A stretch of DNA of 64,000 bases from contig OX393550.1 in NCBI GenBank assembly GCA_947650365.1, positions 100,715,472-100,779,471 on the forward strand, in the 5' to 3' direction. The position numbers were made by a program, and so were the translations under genes. Numbering within the stretch: position 1 is the stretch's first letter; each line of letters starts with the position of its first letter. The notes under the pieces are model-generated. The model worked only from the letters and a program-made list of their open reading frames with translations, was not told the DNA's origin and did not search any database. Shown piece by piece: positions 33,333-44,194 of the stretch. The DNA comes from Chamaelirium japonicum (lineage: Eukaryota > Streptophyta > Magnoliopsida > Liliales > Melanthiaceae).

Positions 33333-34628
33333 GAATCACACTCACTTCAGATTTCACACTTCTACGAAAAAGTATGATTTTGTCTTTTGACGGGTTTAAA
33401 AAGTCAACAATTGGGGTTTGGTTGGGGGGGTGCTTGTTGTAAACATGTCTTTCCAAGAGGGACTGGAACTCAAATGAACATTTTGTCAGGAATGGAACTC
33501 AAAACCATCATTCAAAAAGGGATTTTTCACTAAACCCCCCTTGTTTTTATGAGTAGACCCCACCATTTTTCGTAGTAACAACAGCAACAACAACAGTAAC
33601 AATAGCAATAGCAGCATTGGTGACCTGACCCGATCTTATCTATTCTAACTGTAACATGTTATCCAATCTGACCCGACCCAACCCAATCCAATCCAATTAA
33701 ATCATGGGCGGTGAGCTCACCTATAGTGGTGAGCGCAAGCTGCATTCTATAGTACTCCATTTGTTAGTGAGGAGCCCACTCTTTTAATTGTGATCCTTAT
33801 GTTGTTGGCCTTGGGCCAGCCTCCCAACTCTTGAGGTGGATCCCAAAAACAATATAATGGCCAAATTATTATTATTATTATTATTATTTAATTACTTGGG
33901 ACGATATCGCTCGGATGCATCACAACGGATCGAGCTCACCCTGAACAAGCATTGAAAGACGTGCATCGCTGCATCTAAGGGTTCACATTGGAGGGTTTTG
34001 CTGACCAACCTGTCAGGCGGGTCAACAAAATTTTTCTCTCAACAATGGCCTCTCCACCTCTTTTCATATGCTATTAACAAACAAAGGGTAATTAAATAAA
34101 ACCCACTACAAACTTTTCAGAAAGATTTCGCCCTCCTCTTTAATTAATCATTGTGCGACCTCTTTTATCTGGTTGCCGCGATTAGGAGACACTGATAACT
34201 ATTAGGGTTCACCTTACCTCCACACAAGAGGGATTTCTCAAAAAAAAAAAAAAGACGGAACTATCAGTATTCACCAAAGAAAGATTACTAAGAGAATCAA
34301 CCCCTAGGACAAAAATTGGCTCCTAACATTTCAGTACATTCCCTTACCAAGCCGTACACACATACCTTGGATGAGGCCCTTGGGAGATAGCATGCATGCT
34401 AGTGTCATCATGTGGGACCCATGCCGCCGCACTTTGTGGTGGAGACAAAACCCTAAGTCATGCATTTGCGAAAATTTCAATGAGGGTGAGATAAAAAGAA
34501 AAAATACTATGAGCATAAGTTCGAAAAAGAGTTCAGAAATTTATTGGTAATCAATATATAAATACAACTTGAATATAATTATTTATTTTTTAAAATTATT
34601 TTTGAATAATTCATAAAATTTGAGGAAT

Positions 34629-34972
34629 TATATGGGAACGATCGTTGCCGTCCTTAACCGATGTGAGACTAAATCTCAACAAATCTCCCCCTCCTACTAA
34701 GGCCCAGGGCGAAACCAACTCCCTCTTCTCGTGTGGGTTCGAGGGAATAATTGATGCTCGGAAGGCACAAGCGCCGATAAAGAGGCATGGGGTGCGAAAG
34801 CAAACACACCCCTCCTTCACCAAATTGGTATGGGCTTGGGTCAACCTGGGCTCTGATACCACTTCTTGATGCCCTCACAACCCAAAACTCGGATCGTAAG
34901 GGGAGGTTTGCAAGAGGGTATATGAGAACGATCGTTGCCCGTCCCTAGCCGATGTGAGACTAAATCCCAACA
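34629..34972 (-). mobile_element. TRIM, about 106-bp LTR
   Basis: The right LTR, 34867-34972, runs TGATGCCCTCACAACCC to CCCAACA. A partial left LTR ends at 34681 with the same ACGATCGTTGCC..GATGTGAGACTAAAT. GCTCTGATACCAC at 34850-34862 is the complement of the tRNA-Met primer site. About 185 bp of non-coding core. Broken at its left end. The LTR resembles those of the copia element at 35070. Confidence 0.68.
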
Positions 34973-35069
34973 ATTATTAAAAAACTATTCCAGTATTTTC
35001 CAAATCATAAAATTTGATTTTTGTTTCATTGGCTTGGGACTTATATTAAGTAATTTTTAAAAATTCTAC

Positions 35070-38000
35070 TGCTACGATTCCCATGCCCCCTCAAAACCGG
35101 TGATGAGAGGGAGGGGGCAACGGTATATGAAGACATGGAACTCCCACCTCTTTATCGATGTGGGACTATTCTCAACATCCGCCCACACGCATAGCACCTC
35201 TTGATCGGAGGGAAGGAGAAGATCTTAATCGGAGGGAGAAAGAGGATGTGACGGGACCACATGGAGGGGAGACGGGGTGGGGTCTAGCTCTGATACCATG
35301 TTGCTGAAGAGAGGCTATAGCACCTGAGTCATCACCCGTGAGGATCATGTCATCCACATAAAGAAGAATAATGGCACGATCCTGAAAAAAGGTCCGTGCA
35401 AATATAGAGTGATCATGGAAGCTCTCAACAAAACCGATCTCAGTAACTGATCAACAAAAATGCTCAAAGCAGGCGCGAGGGGTCTGATTGAGTCCGTAGA
35501 TGGCCCGACGAAGACAACAAACATACTGATGAGGAGTGCTGAAACCTGGAGGGGACTGCATATACACGACCTTCGAAATATCACAGTGAAGAAAGGTATT
35601 CTTCATATCTATCTGAAGTAGGGGCCAACACCGAACAACAGCGACAGCTAGAAGAGTTCGAATGGTGGTTATTTGTTCCACCAGAGCGAAGGTCTCATCA
35701 TAGTCAATTCCATACTCTTGAGTGAAAACCACGAACAACAAGACATGCCTTGTATCTATCAATGGAGCCATCAGGGCGACGTTTGACTTTGAAGATCCAC
35801 TTGTAACTGATGGGCTTAACTCTTGCAGGCACAGGGACAACCTCCTGAGCCTGCTCAAAGGCCTGAAATTTCTCGGTCATGGCCTGCTGCCACACAGGGT
35901 ACTGTAGTGCTTCGCGATAGGACCTGGGCTCATTGTCAGTGTGAAGGGTAGTAAGGTAAGCGTGAAAATGAGGGGAGTAAGAAATGACTGTAGCAAAGCC
36001 AAAGCGGTCAGGGGAGCAGCCAAAGTGGTCAGGTGGGTGATGCTCGCGCTGGGGGATAACAAGGAGGAGTGCGAGGATCCACATTCGGTAGAGGCGTACT
36101 GGTTGGAGCAGATGAGGTACCAGAGGACTCACTTGCAGACACAGGGAAATTTGGAGAAGCAAACGAGAGACTAGAAGAAGAGGAAGGGGACCCAAGAGAA
36201 CCACAACCAAGGGAGAACCTAGAAGGTCGGGTCGATCGAAGTGTCCACTGGGAGGAGCTCAAGAGCAACAGGAGAAGAGGAGGAAGGGACTACTGGTGGA
36301 GAAGAGGAAACAAGAGTATCAGGCACAAAAAAGGGTGCAACAGAGACCTCTATGAACGAGAGATCAGAGGACTCAGAGGAGTAATAAGGAACATCCTCCA
36401 TAAAGGAGACATGACGAGTAATGCGGATACGACAAACCAAGGGGTCATAGCAACGATACTCCTTGTGCTCAAAATTGATCCCCAAAAGGACGTATTTGGC
36501 TAACCAGGTGGAGAGTTTGTTGTGCTTATGGAGAGGGAGAAGAACAAAACATGTGCACCAAAAAATAATAAGCATGCTACAGTCCAGACGGAAAGAATAC
36601 AATTTCTCATAAGGAGACATACCAAAAAGAACAAAGGAAGGGGTGATATTGATGAGATTGACCGAGGTCAGTATGGCCTCGGCCCAGAAAGTGCGAGGAA
36701 CAGATGAAGAAAGAAGCAAAGCCCGAGCGGTCTCTAGGCTGTGACAATGTTTTCTCTCAACAATCACATTCTGTTAGTAAGTATGAGGACATAATTATTG
36801 GAAGAGAGTCTTATGGGACTGAAGGATAGACCGTATTATGAAGGAAAGATATTCTCGGACATAATCAGACAGGAAGATTTTAATGTGCGCATTGAACTGA
36901 GTATATATCATGGATGTGAAGGTTTGATAGACCTCAGAAATATCAAATCGTTGACGAAGGAGGTAGAACGATGTGAAGCGAGAATAATCATCAATAAAAC
37001 TAATATAGTAAAGATAACCATTCATAGAAGATAAAGGTGTGGAGCCTTAGATATCTGAGTGCACTAAATCAAACAGACTACAAGACTAAGACGAACTAAA
37101 AGAAAAGAGGCTAGCAAAGTGTTTAGCTAACTTATAACCCGGACAAATAGAAAAACTAGAAAAGAAACCTCGACCTAAAGCTCTAGACTGGAAAATACTT
37201 TTAAGCTAAAGTGCGAACACATGTCCTAACCTCCTGTGCCACAAGTCGGCATTGGAAGAAATAGCACCATAAAATACTGAAGAAGAGACGACAGTTAGAT
37301 GAAGATACTCCAGGTGGTACAACCTGCCAACCCTACAAGCAGTTCCAATCCTCTGTCCCGAGCGTGGATCCTGCACAACACAAGAAGAGAAAGAGAAAGT
37401 GACTGTCAGACCAAAATCATATAGGCTGCAGATAGAAATTAAATTCATACAGAGTTAAGGGGCATGCAGGACAAAGGGGAGATATAGGTGGCCTGAAGGG
37501 TCTGAAGAGGTAGTAATGGATCCAATCTGCATGATGGCAGCCACCAGTAATGTGAATCGGGGGAAAACGGGAGGCAGGTGAGCAAGCAATAAGGACAGCG
37601 TGGTCAAGGGTCATATGGTAAGAGGCCCGGAGTCCATAAGCCAAGGTGCAGAGGTACCCAGGGTGGCAGCGAAGGTAGAGAGACCAGAAGAGCCAGAGAC
37701 AGGCTACTGAAAGAGCTGCGCAAAACGCATCTCAAGAAGCTAAAGGCGATGCGTCGTAGTAGCATTAGCAGTGATGGCTCCAGCAACAGCAGCAGTGGGT
37801 CGACCATGGCTAGGGGTCTGGCATGCTTCTCTGGATGAAGCTGCCAACAAAAGTCGATCGTATGTCTCGACTTACCACAATGAGTGCACCTCCGAATGTC
37901 AGACATAGAAGAGGAACAGGAAGGGCCACGAGAAGATGTAGTAGTAGTGACTCGCAGAGATAGAGCAACAGCGAGAACACCCTTAAAACCGGAGGGTATA

Positions 38001-39455
38001 GGGCCCGATGAGCAGCGATGGTACAAAGAAGGGTCTTTTCAGCAAGAGGCTCAACTATAGTAGCATCTAGACGAGGAAGGGGATCTCAATGGATCAACTG
38101 TCCCACGACGGGAGAAAATTTAAGATGAAGAGTCATCAAAAACTGATAGGTCTAGTGGCTCCCGAAAGCACTGCAGTTCGCGCCAGGAGGTGCTGACTCT
38201 GGACACCTCAAGTAAAGGAGGTTCCAAAGCCTTGAGCTCATGCTATCAATCACTCATGAAACTATGAAACTGCTAAAAGGGTTGCTCCCCCTACTGGGTA
38301 GACTGGACCTGAGACAGAAACTGGTACTCATGAGCCCCACTCTGCTCCACAAAGCGCTCTGTAAGATGAACCCAAATGTCTGTCGCAGTCAAAAAGGTAA
38401 CAAGGTTGGCCCGAAGCTAACAATCCACAGATGCAACTAGGAAGGCCCCGACACATAGGTCACGAAGACTCCATGTGTCAGAGGGCTCGGACACGTCGGT
38501 CACGAAGACCTCATGTGTTTGTGGAGACGGGGAGGAAGTTCTGCGTCTACTCAAACGACTTATTAAGAACTGCAGAGGAGTCGTCAAGGACAACCCAATG
38601 GGAGTCATCAAGGAGGCGGTGGAAATCGTCATGACCAACGGGCGAACGTCGGTGTATCAAAAAACTCAAGGCATTGTCAATGCGAGTGCAAACAGGGCGT
38701 AGACGTGTAGATTCTGGCGACAAGTGCCTTGACCTACGAGAGGCCACGCGAGGGGTGTTGAACTAATAATCGAAAAATTGATGAAAAAAAAATGATCAAA
38801 CGGAGACGAGGACAGCGAGGGTTAGGTGATCCGGATGGAGACATGCAAGGGGGGAGGGTAGGATCTCAAGGAAGGGGGGGTTGCAGCTGATCTCGGCGGC
38901 AGGCGAGGGGAGAGGTCTCAAGGCAGAGTAAAGGGGGAGGAGGGCCGGATCTCAAGCAGGTGCGCAAGGGGCGGGTCTCACAGGGAAGGAAAGGAGGAAG
39001 GAGATCGTAGTAGGGGGGGTGCTCAGGAGAACGAGAGATCGCATAGGAGGGAAGGAGGAAGGAGATCGTAGGGGGGGTGCTCGGCTGAACGGGAGATCGT
39101 GGGGGTGGGGTGTGTGTGTGTGTGGGGGGGGGGGAGGGCAGAACGGGAAATTGCAAGGGTGTAGATCGGGATATCGCAGGGGGGGATGCTCGGGAGAACG
39201 GGAGATCGCAGGGGGGGGGCAATCGCCAAAGGAGAGGGAGAAGGGAGGGGGGGGGAGTACAATCGGCTCGCAGATACCAAGGGGGAAGGCGCAGATTGTG
39301 ATCGCACAAGGGGAGCCACCTATAGATCGCACACTGGCTCTGATACCATGTTACGATTCCCATGCCCCCTCAAAACTGGTGATGAAAGGGAGGGGGCAAC
39401 AGTATTTGAAGACATGGAACTCCCATCCTTTACAGATGTGAGACTATTCTCAACA
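35070..39455 (-). mobile_element. Ty1/copia element, short LTRs, decayed
   Basis: LTRs of about 107 bp at 35070-35177 and 39349-39455 (TG[C/T]TACGATTCCCATGCC..TATTCTCAACA). The flanks TCTAC and GCTAC are a 5-bp duplication with one mismatch. GGCTCTGATACCA beside the right LTR is the complement of the tRNA-Met primer site, so it reads on the minus strand. Copia order is visible: gag with a CTHCGKSRHTIDFC zinc knuckle near 37.9 kb, integrase near 36.2-37.4 kb (FWAEAILTSVNLINITPS), RT near 35.3-35.9 kb. LTR divergence of about 10% suggests some 4 million years. Broken, many breaks, and shorter than a full copia. Confidence 0.85.
38830..39300. repeat. G-rich leader with short tandem repeats
   Basis: Units like GGGAGATCGCAGGGGGGG and GGTGCTCGGGAGAACG are repeated, with G runs of 7-11. 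It lies just downstream (minus sense) of the copia primer site. The plus strand has many possible G-quadruplex runs. Confidence 0.75.
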
Positions 39456-40154
39456 GCTACAAAGTACTTGTTTGAGCTCATATGTCCTCTATTAGGTGGT
39501 TCAATTCACTTGAAAAAACCCTAATTTCGTGGCCAATAGCTAAATTGTTTTGTGGATATTAATTAATTATTATTTTTTGTAATTTGTAAAAGGTTGATTA
39601 CCGCTAGAAAGAGAAAAGTGGATGTAAAGAATAGGTAGTGAAAAATGAAGTAGTTTTTTTCACCACCAACAGGAAATTATTATAGAAAATGATTTTTTTT
39701 TTTTCTTAACTTAACCGTGGGGCAAACCGAATCGACTCTCTTGTATTCCGGATTTATTCGAGTCTTCAGAATTCATGGCTCAATAACATTACAATCGTCC
39801 GAGGAGTGCTTAGTCGGGTCGAGTGAGAGTCACCTGCCATCGAATAGTTGTGATGCAATCGAGCCCCGAATCTGTGCACATAGGTCCTGATAGGATCAAT
39901 AACCGGGTCACGAAAAACCAAAGGCTCATGGTGAATTACTAAAATTGCAAGTAAAATCATCCATGCCTATGTAGTAGAACAGTGAGACATCTGAACACTT
40001 GAGCAGGAACCTCGAGAACATTAATCATGAGATTTCAGAGTAAAATTCTTTCTTATTCCTTTGTTTGTGATTTGGACTCTGACTTCTTTGGGAAAAAAAA
40101 AAGGAAAACCTTGGTTGGAGATCACATGCTAGAGAAGTGAAGAGAGAGAGAGAG
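39456..40154. other. Intergenic, AT-rich
   Basis: Nothing recognisable apart from a short GA run near 40140. Confidence 0.5.
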
Positions 40155-40316
40155 AGACTTGTCAATGGATGAGATTTTGATCCGAATCCAATCCATTTAG
40201 TCGAATATGGATGAATTTTTTTAAATCCATGAATCCAATATTAGTCCGAATCAAGTAAAGCATTTCCTTAACAAATTGGATATGGATTTAGGTCAATCCC
40301 ATCTGTTAACAACTCG
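40155..40316. mobile_element. Small MITE-like element
   Basis: CTTGTCAATGGATGAGATT at the left and an inverted AATCCCATCTGTTAACAAC at the right match at about 13 of 19 positions. The interior ATCCGAATCCAA repeats are shared with 59124-59291. Non-coding; duplication not clear. Confidence 0.45.
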
Positions 40317-40441
40317 ATCCAACAAACTATAACATAATATATTCTATTTTATCGATCGTTGATTAGATTGCTTTAGATCTAAGCCCAAAGGATCAATATT
40401 AAAAATATTCTCTTGATCCTCCAATTGTGCGGATTCAACGT

Positions 40442-41149
40442 TGTTGTCATCGAAATTAGCCCACGCATGCGAATCCGGCCAGCACACAACGATCCGCGTG
40501 CAAACCAGATCAACACACAGCGGTCCGTATGCGAAACTTGGTCCGCACACAACGGCCCGCAAAAGAAACGGACCGGACTCAACTAAAGCGAACTCGAGTG
40601 GGCCCACCCATACAAGTGGGACCCACTGGGCCCATTACCCAAAGCCAAATAAGGGCCGGGTGGGCCCATCGGTCCCTTTTTTCTCAAAAACTACACCCCT
40701 CCCTTAGGGGAGGTGTGGCCGACCCAAAAGAAAAGGAAAGCAAGAAAAAAAAAGATAATGAAAGAAAAGAAAAGAAAAAGGGAACAATCGCCATGCGCGG
40801 GGGGAGGTAGCTCGAACGTCTACACACCGTGGATCCACGCCGATCCCTCGATCCAACGAATCAAATTGAACGTTGTGTCACTATCTATTTGAATGTGCAA
40901 AGATGACCCATATCTCAACAGATTGAGCCATATTTTGTCCATAACAGCCGCTACAAAAAAGAAAGGGGATAAATGTTGTGTTTCCCAAAAAAGAAAAGCA
41001 AATCCCAACAGTTATAGAAAGAGATATTCATGGGATTCAAAAAATCGCAGCCATATCTCTCCATCCTCCCTCCTTTTGCCTATAAATAGAGGAAGGGTGA
41101 CATGAAAGGTCGAAAGGTTGAGGACCGAAGTTAGAGACATGGAGGCTCT
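40442..41149 (+). repeat. Old solo LTR, left part
   Basis: Starts TGTTGTCATCGAAATT, alignable with TGTAGACACACGAATT of the young element. It shares the purine tract, GCCATGCGCGGGGGGAGGTAG, and the box CCTATAAATAGAGG near 41080. It is cut at 41149 by the young element and continues at 57892. Outer flanks AACGT and AACGC look like its target duplication. Strongly diverged from the young LTR, so much older. Confidence 0.75.
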
Positions 41150-42060
41150 TGTAGACACACGAATTTCGTCGGACCCGAAGCCGACTTACGTGTGCCGACG
41201 CGGATGCAAACCCGACACGCGGACCCAACTCGCTCGCGCCGACGTGGATGCAAACCCGACACGCGGACCCGACTCGCGCGCGCCAACACGGACTCAGACC
41301 CCGCCCCAAGAGGGGCCGGCCCCTACTAGGGTCCGAACCCTATAGGGCCGGCCCTAGTGGGGACCGAACCCCATGGAGGGGCCGGCCGGCCCTGCAAGGA
41401 AAGGGAAGAAAAAAGAAAGAAAAGAAAAAAAGAAAGAAAAGAAAAAGGAAAGAAAAGAAAGGAAAGAAAAGAAAAAGGAAAGAAAAGAAAAGGAAAGAAA
41501 AGAAAGAAAAGGAAAAAATACCGCCATGCGCGGGGGGAGGTAGCGTATGACGTCTGCACACACGCGGATCTGCGCCGATCCCTCGATCCGACGCACAAGA
41601 CGAAGCGCCCGATCGCCATCGATTTCGTGCGCAAAATCCAGCCATAATTGCGCCCGCCAGAAAAGGAAAACAACTAAATGTTATTCCCTTCATCAATGGA
41701 TGAATAAAATCCGGGTAATTATGAGAGAGATACAAAAGGGATTTAAAATTAAAAAGTTCCCATATCTCTCTCCCCACCTCTTTGCCTATAAATAGAGGGG
41801 GTGGGGGAAGGAAAAAATGGTCGGAAAATTGAAGACAAAACGCCAGAGCTCTGCAGAAGAGGAGACGTTTCTTCATCGACCCAAGGCTTCACGAGGCACA
41901 GTCAAGCCTGTCCCGAGGGATCGGCTTACTGAAAGTCCTCATCAATGTGAAGACCCTTGCACACGAAGATCATCCCTTCGACTCCGTGCACGAAGAAGAA
42001 AGCTCGGAGAAGAAGAACCCTTCGACTCCGAAGACGCCAGAAGCAAAGGCCGGAGAAGAA

Positions 42061-42760
42061 GAGGAGCGGCACTACCCCGTCGTCTCCAACAAGCTTCGAC
42101 TCCGATCAAGCCCAAAAGCCCGGAGAAGAAGAGGAGCGGCACTACCCCGTCGTCTCCAACAAGCTTCGACTCCGATCAAGCCCAAAAGCCCGGAGAAGAA
42201 GAGGAGCGGCACTACCCCGTCGTCTCCAACAAGCTTCGACTCCGATCAAGCCCAAAAGCCCGGAGAAGAAGAGGAGCGGCACTACCCCGTCGTCTCCAAC
42301 AAGCTTCGACTCCGATCAAGCCCAAAAGCCCGGAGAAGAAGAGGAGCGGCACTACCCCGTCGTCTCCAACAAGCTTCGACTCCGATCAAGCCCAAAAGCC
42401 CGGAGAAGAAGAGGAGCGGCACTACCCCGTCGTCTCCAACAAGCTTCGACTCCGATCAAGCCCAAAAGCCCGGAGAAGAAGAGGAGCGGCACTACCCCGT
42501 CGTCTCCAACAAGCTTCGACTCCGATCAAGCCCAAAAGCCCAGAGAAGAAGAGGAGCGGCACTACCCCGTCGGCTCCAACAAGCTTCGACTCCGATCAAG
42601 CCCAAAAGCCCGGAGAAGAAGAGGAGCGGCACTACCCCGTCGTCTCCAACAAGCTTCGACTCCGATCAAGCCCAAAAGCCCGGAGAAGAAGAGGAGCGGC
42701 ACTACCCCGTCGTCTCCAACAAGTCCTCGATCCCGATCAAGCCCCAAAGCCCGGAGGAGA
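42061..42760 (+). repeat. 70-bp tandem array x10 in the 5' LTR
   Basis: Units starting GAGGAGCGGCACTACCCCGT recur every 70 bp; the last is diverged. Since 70 is not a multiple of 3, each unit is read in all three frames in turn, and none has a stop, so three overlapping long frames appear. The copy in the 3' LTR lies at 55813-56512. Confidence 0.93.
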
Positions 42761-42849
42761 GAAGCGAAGCGTCATCACCCCGTCGTCTTCGATTAACGCC
42801 TGCCCCATTCACGAAGAAGAAAGCCTGGAGCAGATCGTCTGAAGCGTTG

Positions 42850-43090
42850 CTACCCCGTCATCTTCATCAACAAAAGCCGACGCTACAACCGTCACACGGA
42901 GACCGTCGCTACCCTCGTCGTCTTCATCAACAAGAGTCGACGCTACAACCGTCGCACGGAGACCGTCGCTACCCTCGTCGTCTTCATCAACAAGAGACGA
43001 CGCTACAACCGTCGCACGGAGACCGTCGCTACCCTCGTCGTCTTCATCTACAAAAGCCGACGCCACAACCGTCGCACGGAGATCGGTGCT
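42850..43090 (+). repeat. 60-bp tandem array x4 in the 5' LTR
   Basis: Four units of CGACGCTACAACCGTCGCAC..GTCGTCTTCATCAACAA with exact 60-bp spacing; copied at 56602-56842 in the 3' LTR. Confidence 0.9.
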
Positions 43091-43240
43091 ACCCCCACCA
43101 TCTTCGAAAGCATTCTTCGACTCCGATCACACCAAAGAAGCCCGGAGAAGAAGAGAAGTCCCGTCGACACGCAAACCGTCGAAGCACCGGAGAAGTAGCC
43201 CACGTCGTTCGAGGAAGAAGATCGAGTTGACGCTAAAGCT

Positions 43241-43730
43241 AAAGCCAACGCAAGAAGCCAAAGCAAAGCCCCAGTAAAGCCCGCGCCAAAGCAACGCAAG
43301 AGCCAAAGCCAAGCGACTATGCCGGCCACGAGCAAAAGCACCGCACGTTCTAGCCGATACGACGCGAAGTCCGGAAGAACGAAAGCATCGCAAGTCTCTC
43401 CCAGCTACGTCCAAGTGCAAGCGCCGAAGCAAAGCAAAAGCCAGAGCCACGCCGGAGCAAAGCCAAAGCCAAAAAGCCAAAGCTAAAGCCAACGCAAGAA
43501 GCCAAAGCAAAGCCCCAGTAAAGCCCGCGCCAAAGCAACGCAAGTGCCAAAGCCAAGCGACTACGCCGGCCACGAGCAAAAGCACCGCACGTCCTAGCCG
43601 ATACGACGCGAAGTCCGGAAGAACGAAAGCATCGCAAGTCTCTCCCAGCTACGTCCAAGTGCAAGCGCCGAAGCAAAGCAAAAGCCAGAGCCACGCCGGA
43701 GCAAAGCCAAAGCCAAAAAGCCAAAGCCAA
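43241..43730 (+). repeat. 244-bp direct duplication in the 5' LTR
   Basis: AAAGCCAACGCAAGAAGCC starts at 43241 and again at 43485, followed by near-identical sequence; copied in the 3' LTR at 56993-57482. Confidence 0.88.
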
Positions 43731-44139
43731 AGCCAACGCCAAAAGCTAGATCGACGCCGTGAACCGACGATCAAGGACGCCGAGGTCAAGCAAGGAACGA
43801 GGAAGACGCGAAGACCGAGGAACGAAGCCGAAAACCCCCTAGCCGAGAAAGCACGAAGCACGGAAGGGACAAAGCAACGGTGGACATTCCTTAGCCTCTC
43901 CAAAACCCTCTCCCTGTAAAACCCCTGTCCTGGGCAGCCCCTTCAGCGCTCTCGCACGAACACCACGTGGAGACGCGGATCAAAGGGATCCCCCAGAAGA
44001 TCTTTCCCACAATCCCCTGATCAAAACTCGCCGCAACCCGGACTCGCTACACCCGAGCAACCCGGGTCCCGGCCACAATTGTAATCTCGTGTGATTCGCA
44101 ATAAAGACGACCCGCGCTTTTTTCCGCGTCCACAGATTT

Positions 44140-44158
44140 CTGGCACGCCCGGTGGGAC
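44140..44158 (+). promoter_or_regulatory. Primer binding site of the young element
   Basis: TGGCACGCCCGGTGGGACC lies five bases after the 5' LTR. It differs from the site of the Tat-type element. The tRNA was not identified. Confidence 0.7.
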
Positions 44159-44194
44159 CTCTTCTCCTTTCATCCGTACGGTTGAAGAAGCTGC

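Larger units (their letters stand above)
31236..34620. other. Intergenic
   Basis: No gene is supported. It holds the microsatellites listed separately, an AT hexamer run (ATCTAT)n at 33079-33123, (ATT)n near 33870, and the partner of the 362-446 repeat at 33192-33272. A GACCCGACCCAACCC stretch near 33670 may be a scrap of the hAT-like family. Confidence 0.5.
41150..44134 (+). repeat. 5' LTR of the young element
   Basis: 2,985 bp: a 123-nt all-purine run (41396-41518), a TATA box in CCTATAAATAGAGG near 41787, ten 70-bp units, four 60-bp units, a 244-bp duplication and AATAAAG near 44100. The long frames inside come from repeats. Confidence 0.94.

Noticed and set aside
41817-43230. Three overlapping long frames as host proteins (also at 55569-56982)
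   Set aside because: They are three-frame readings of a 70-bp LTR repeat, present identically in both LTRs.
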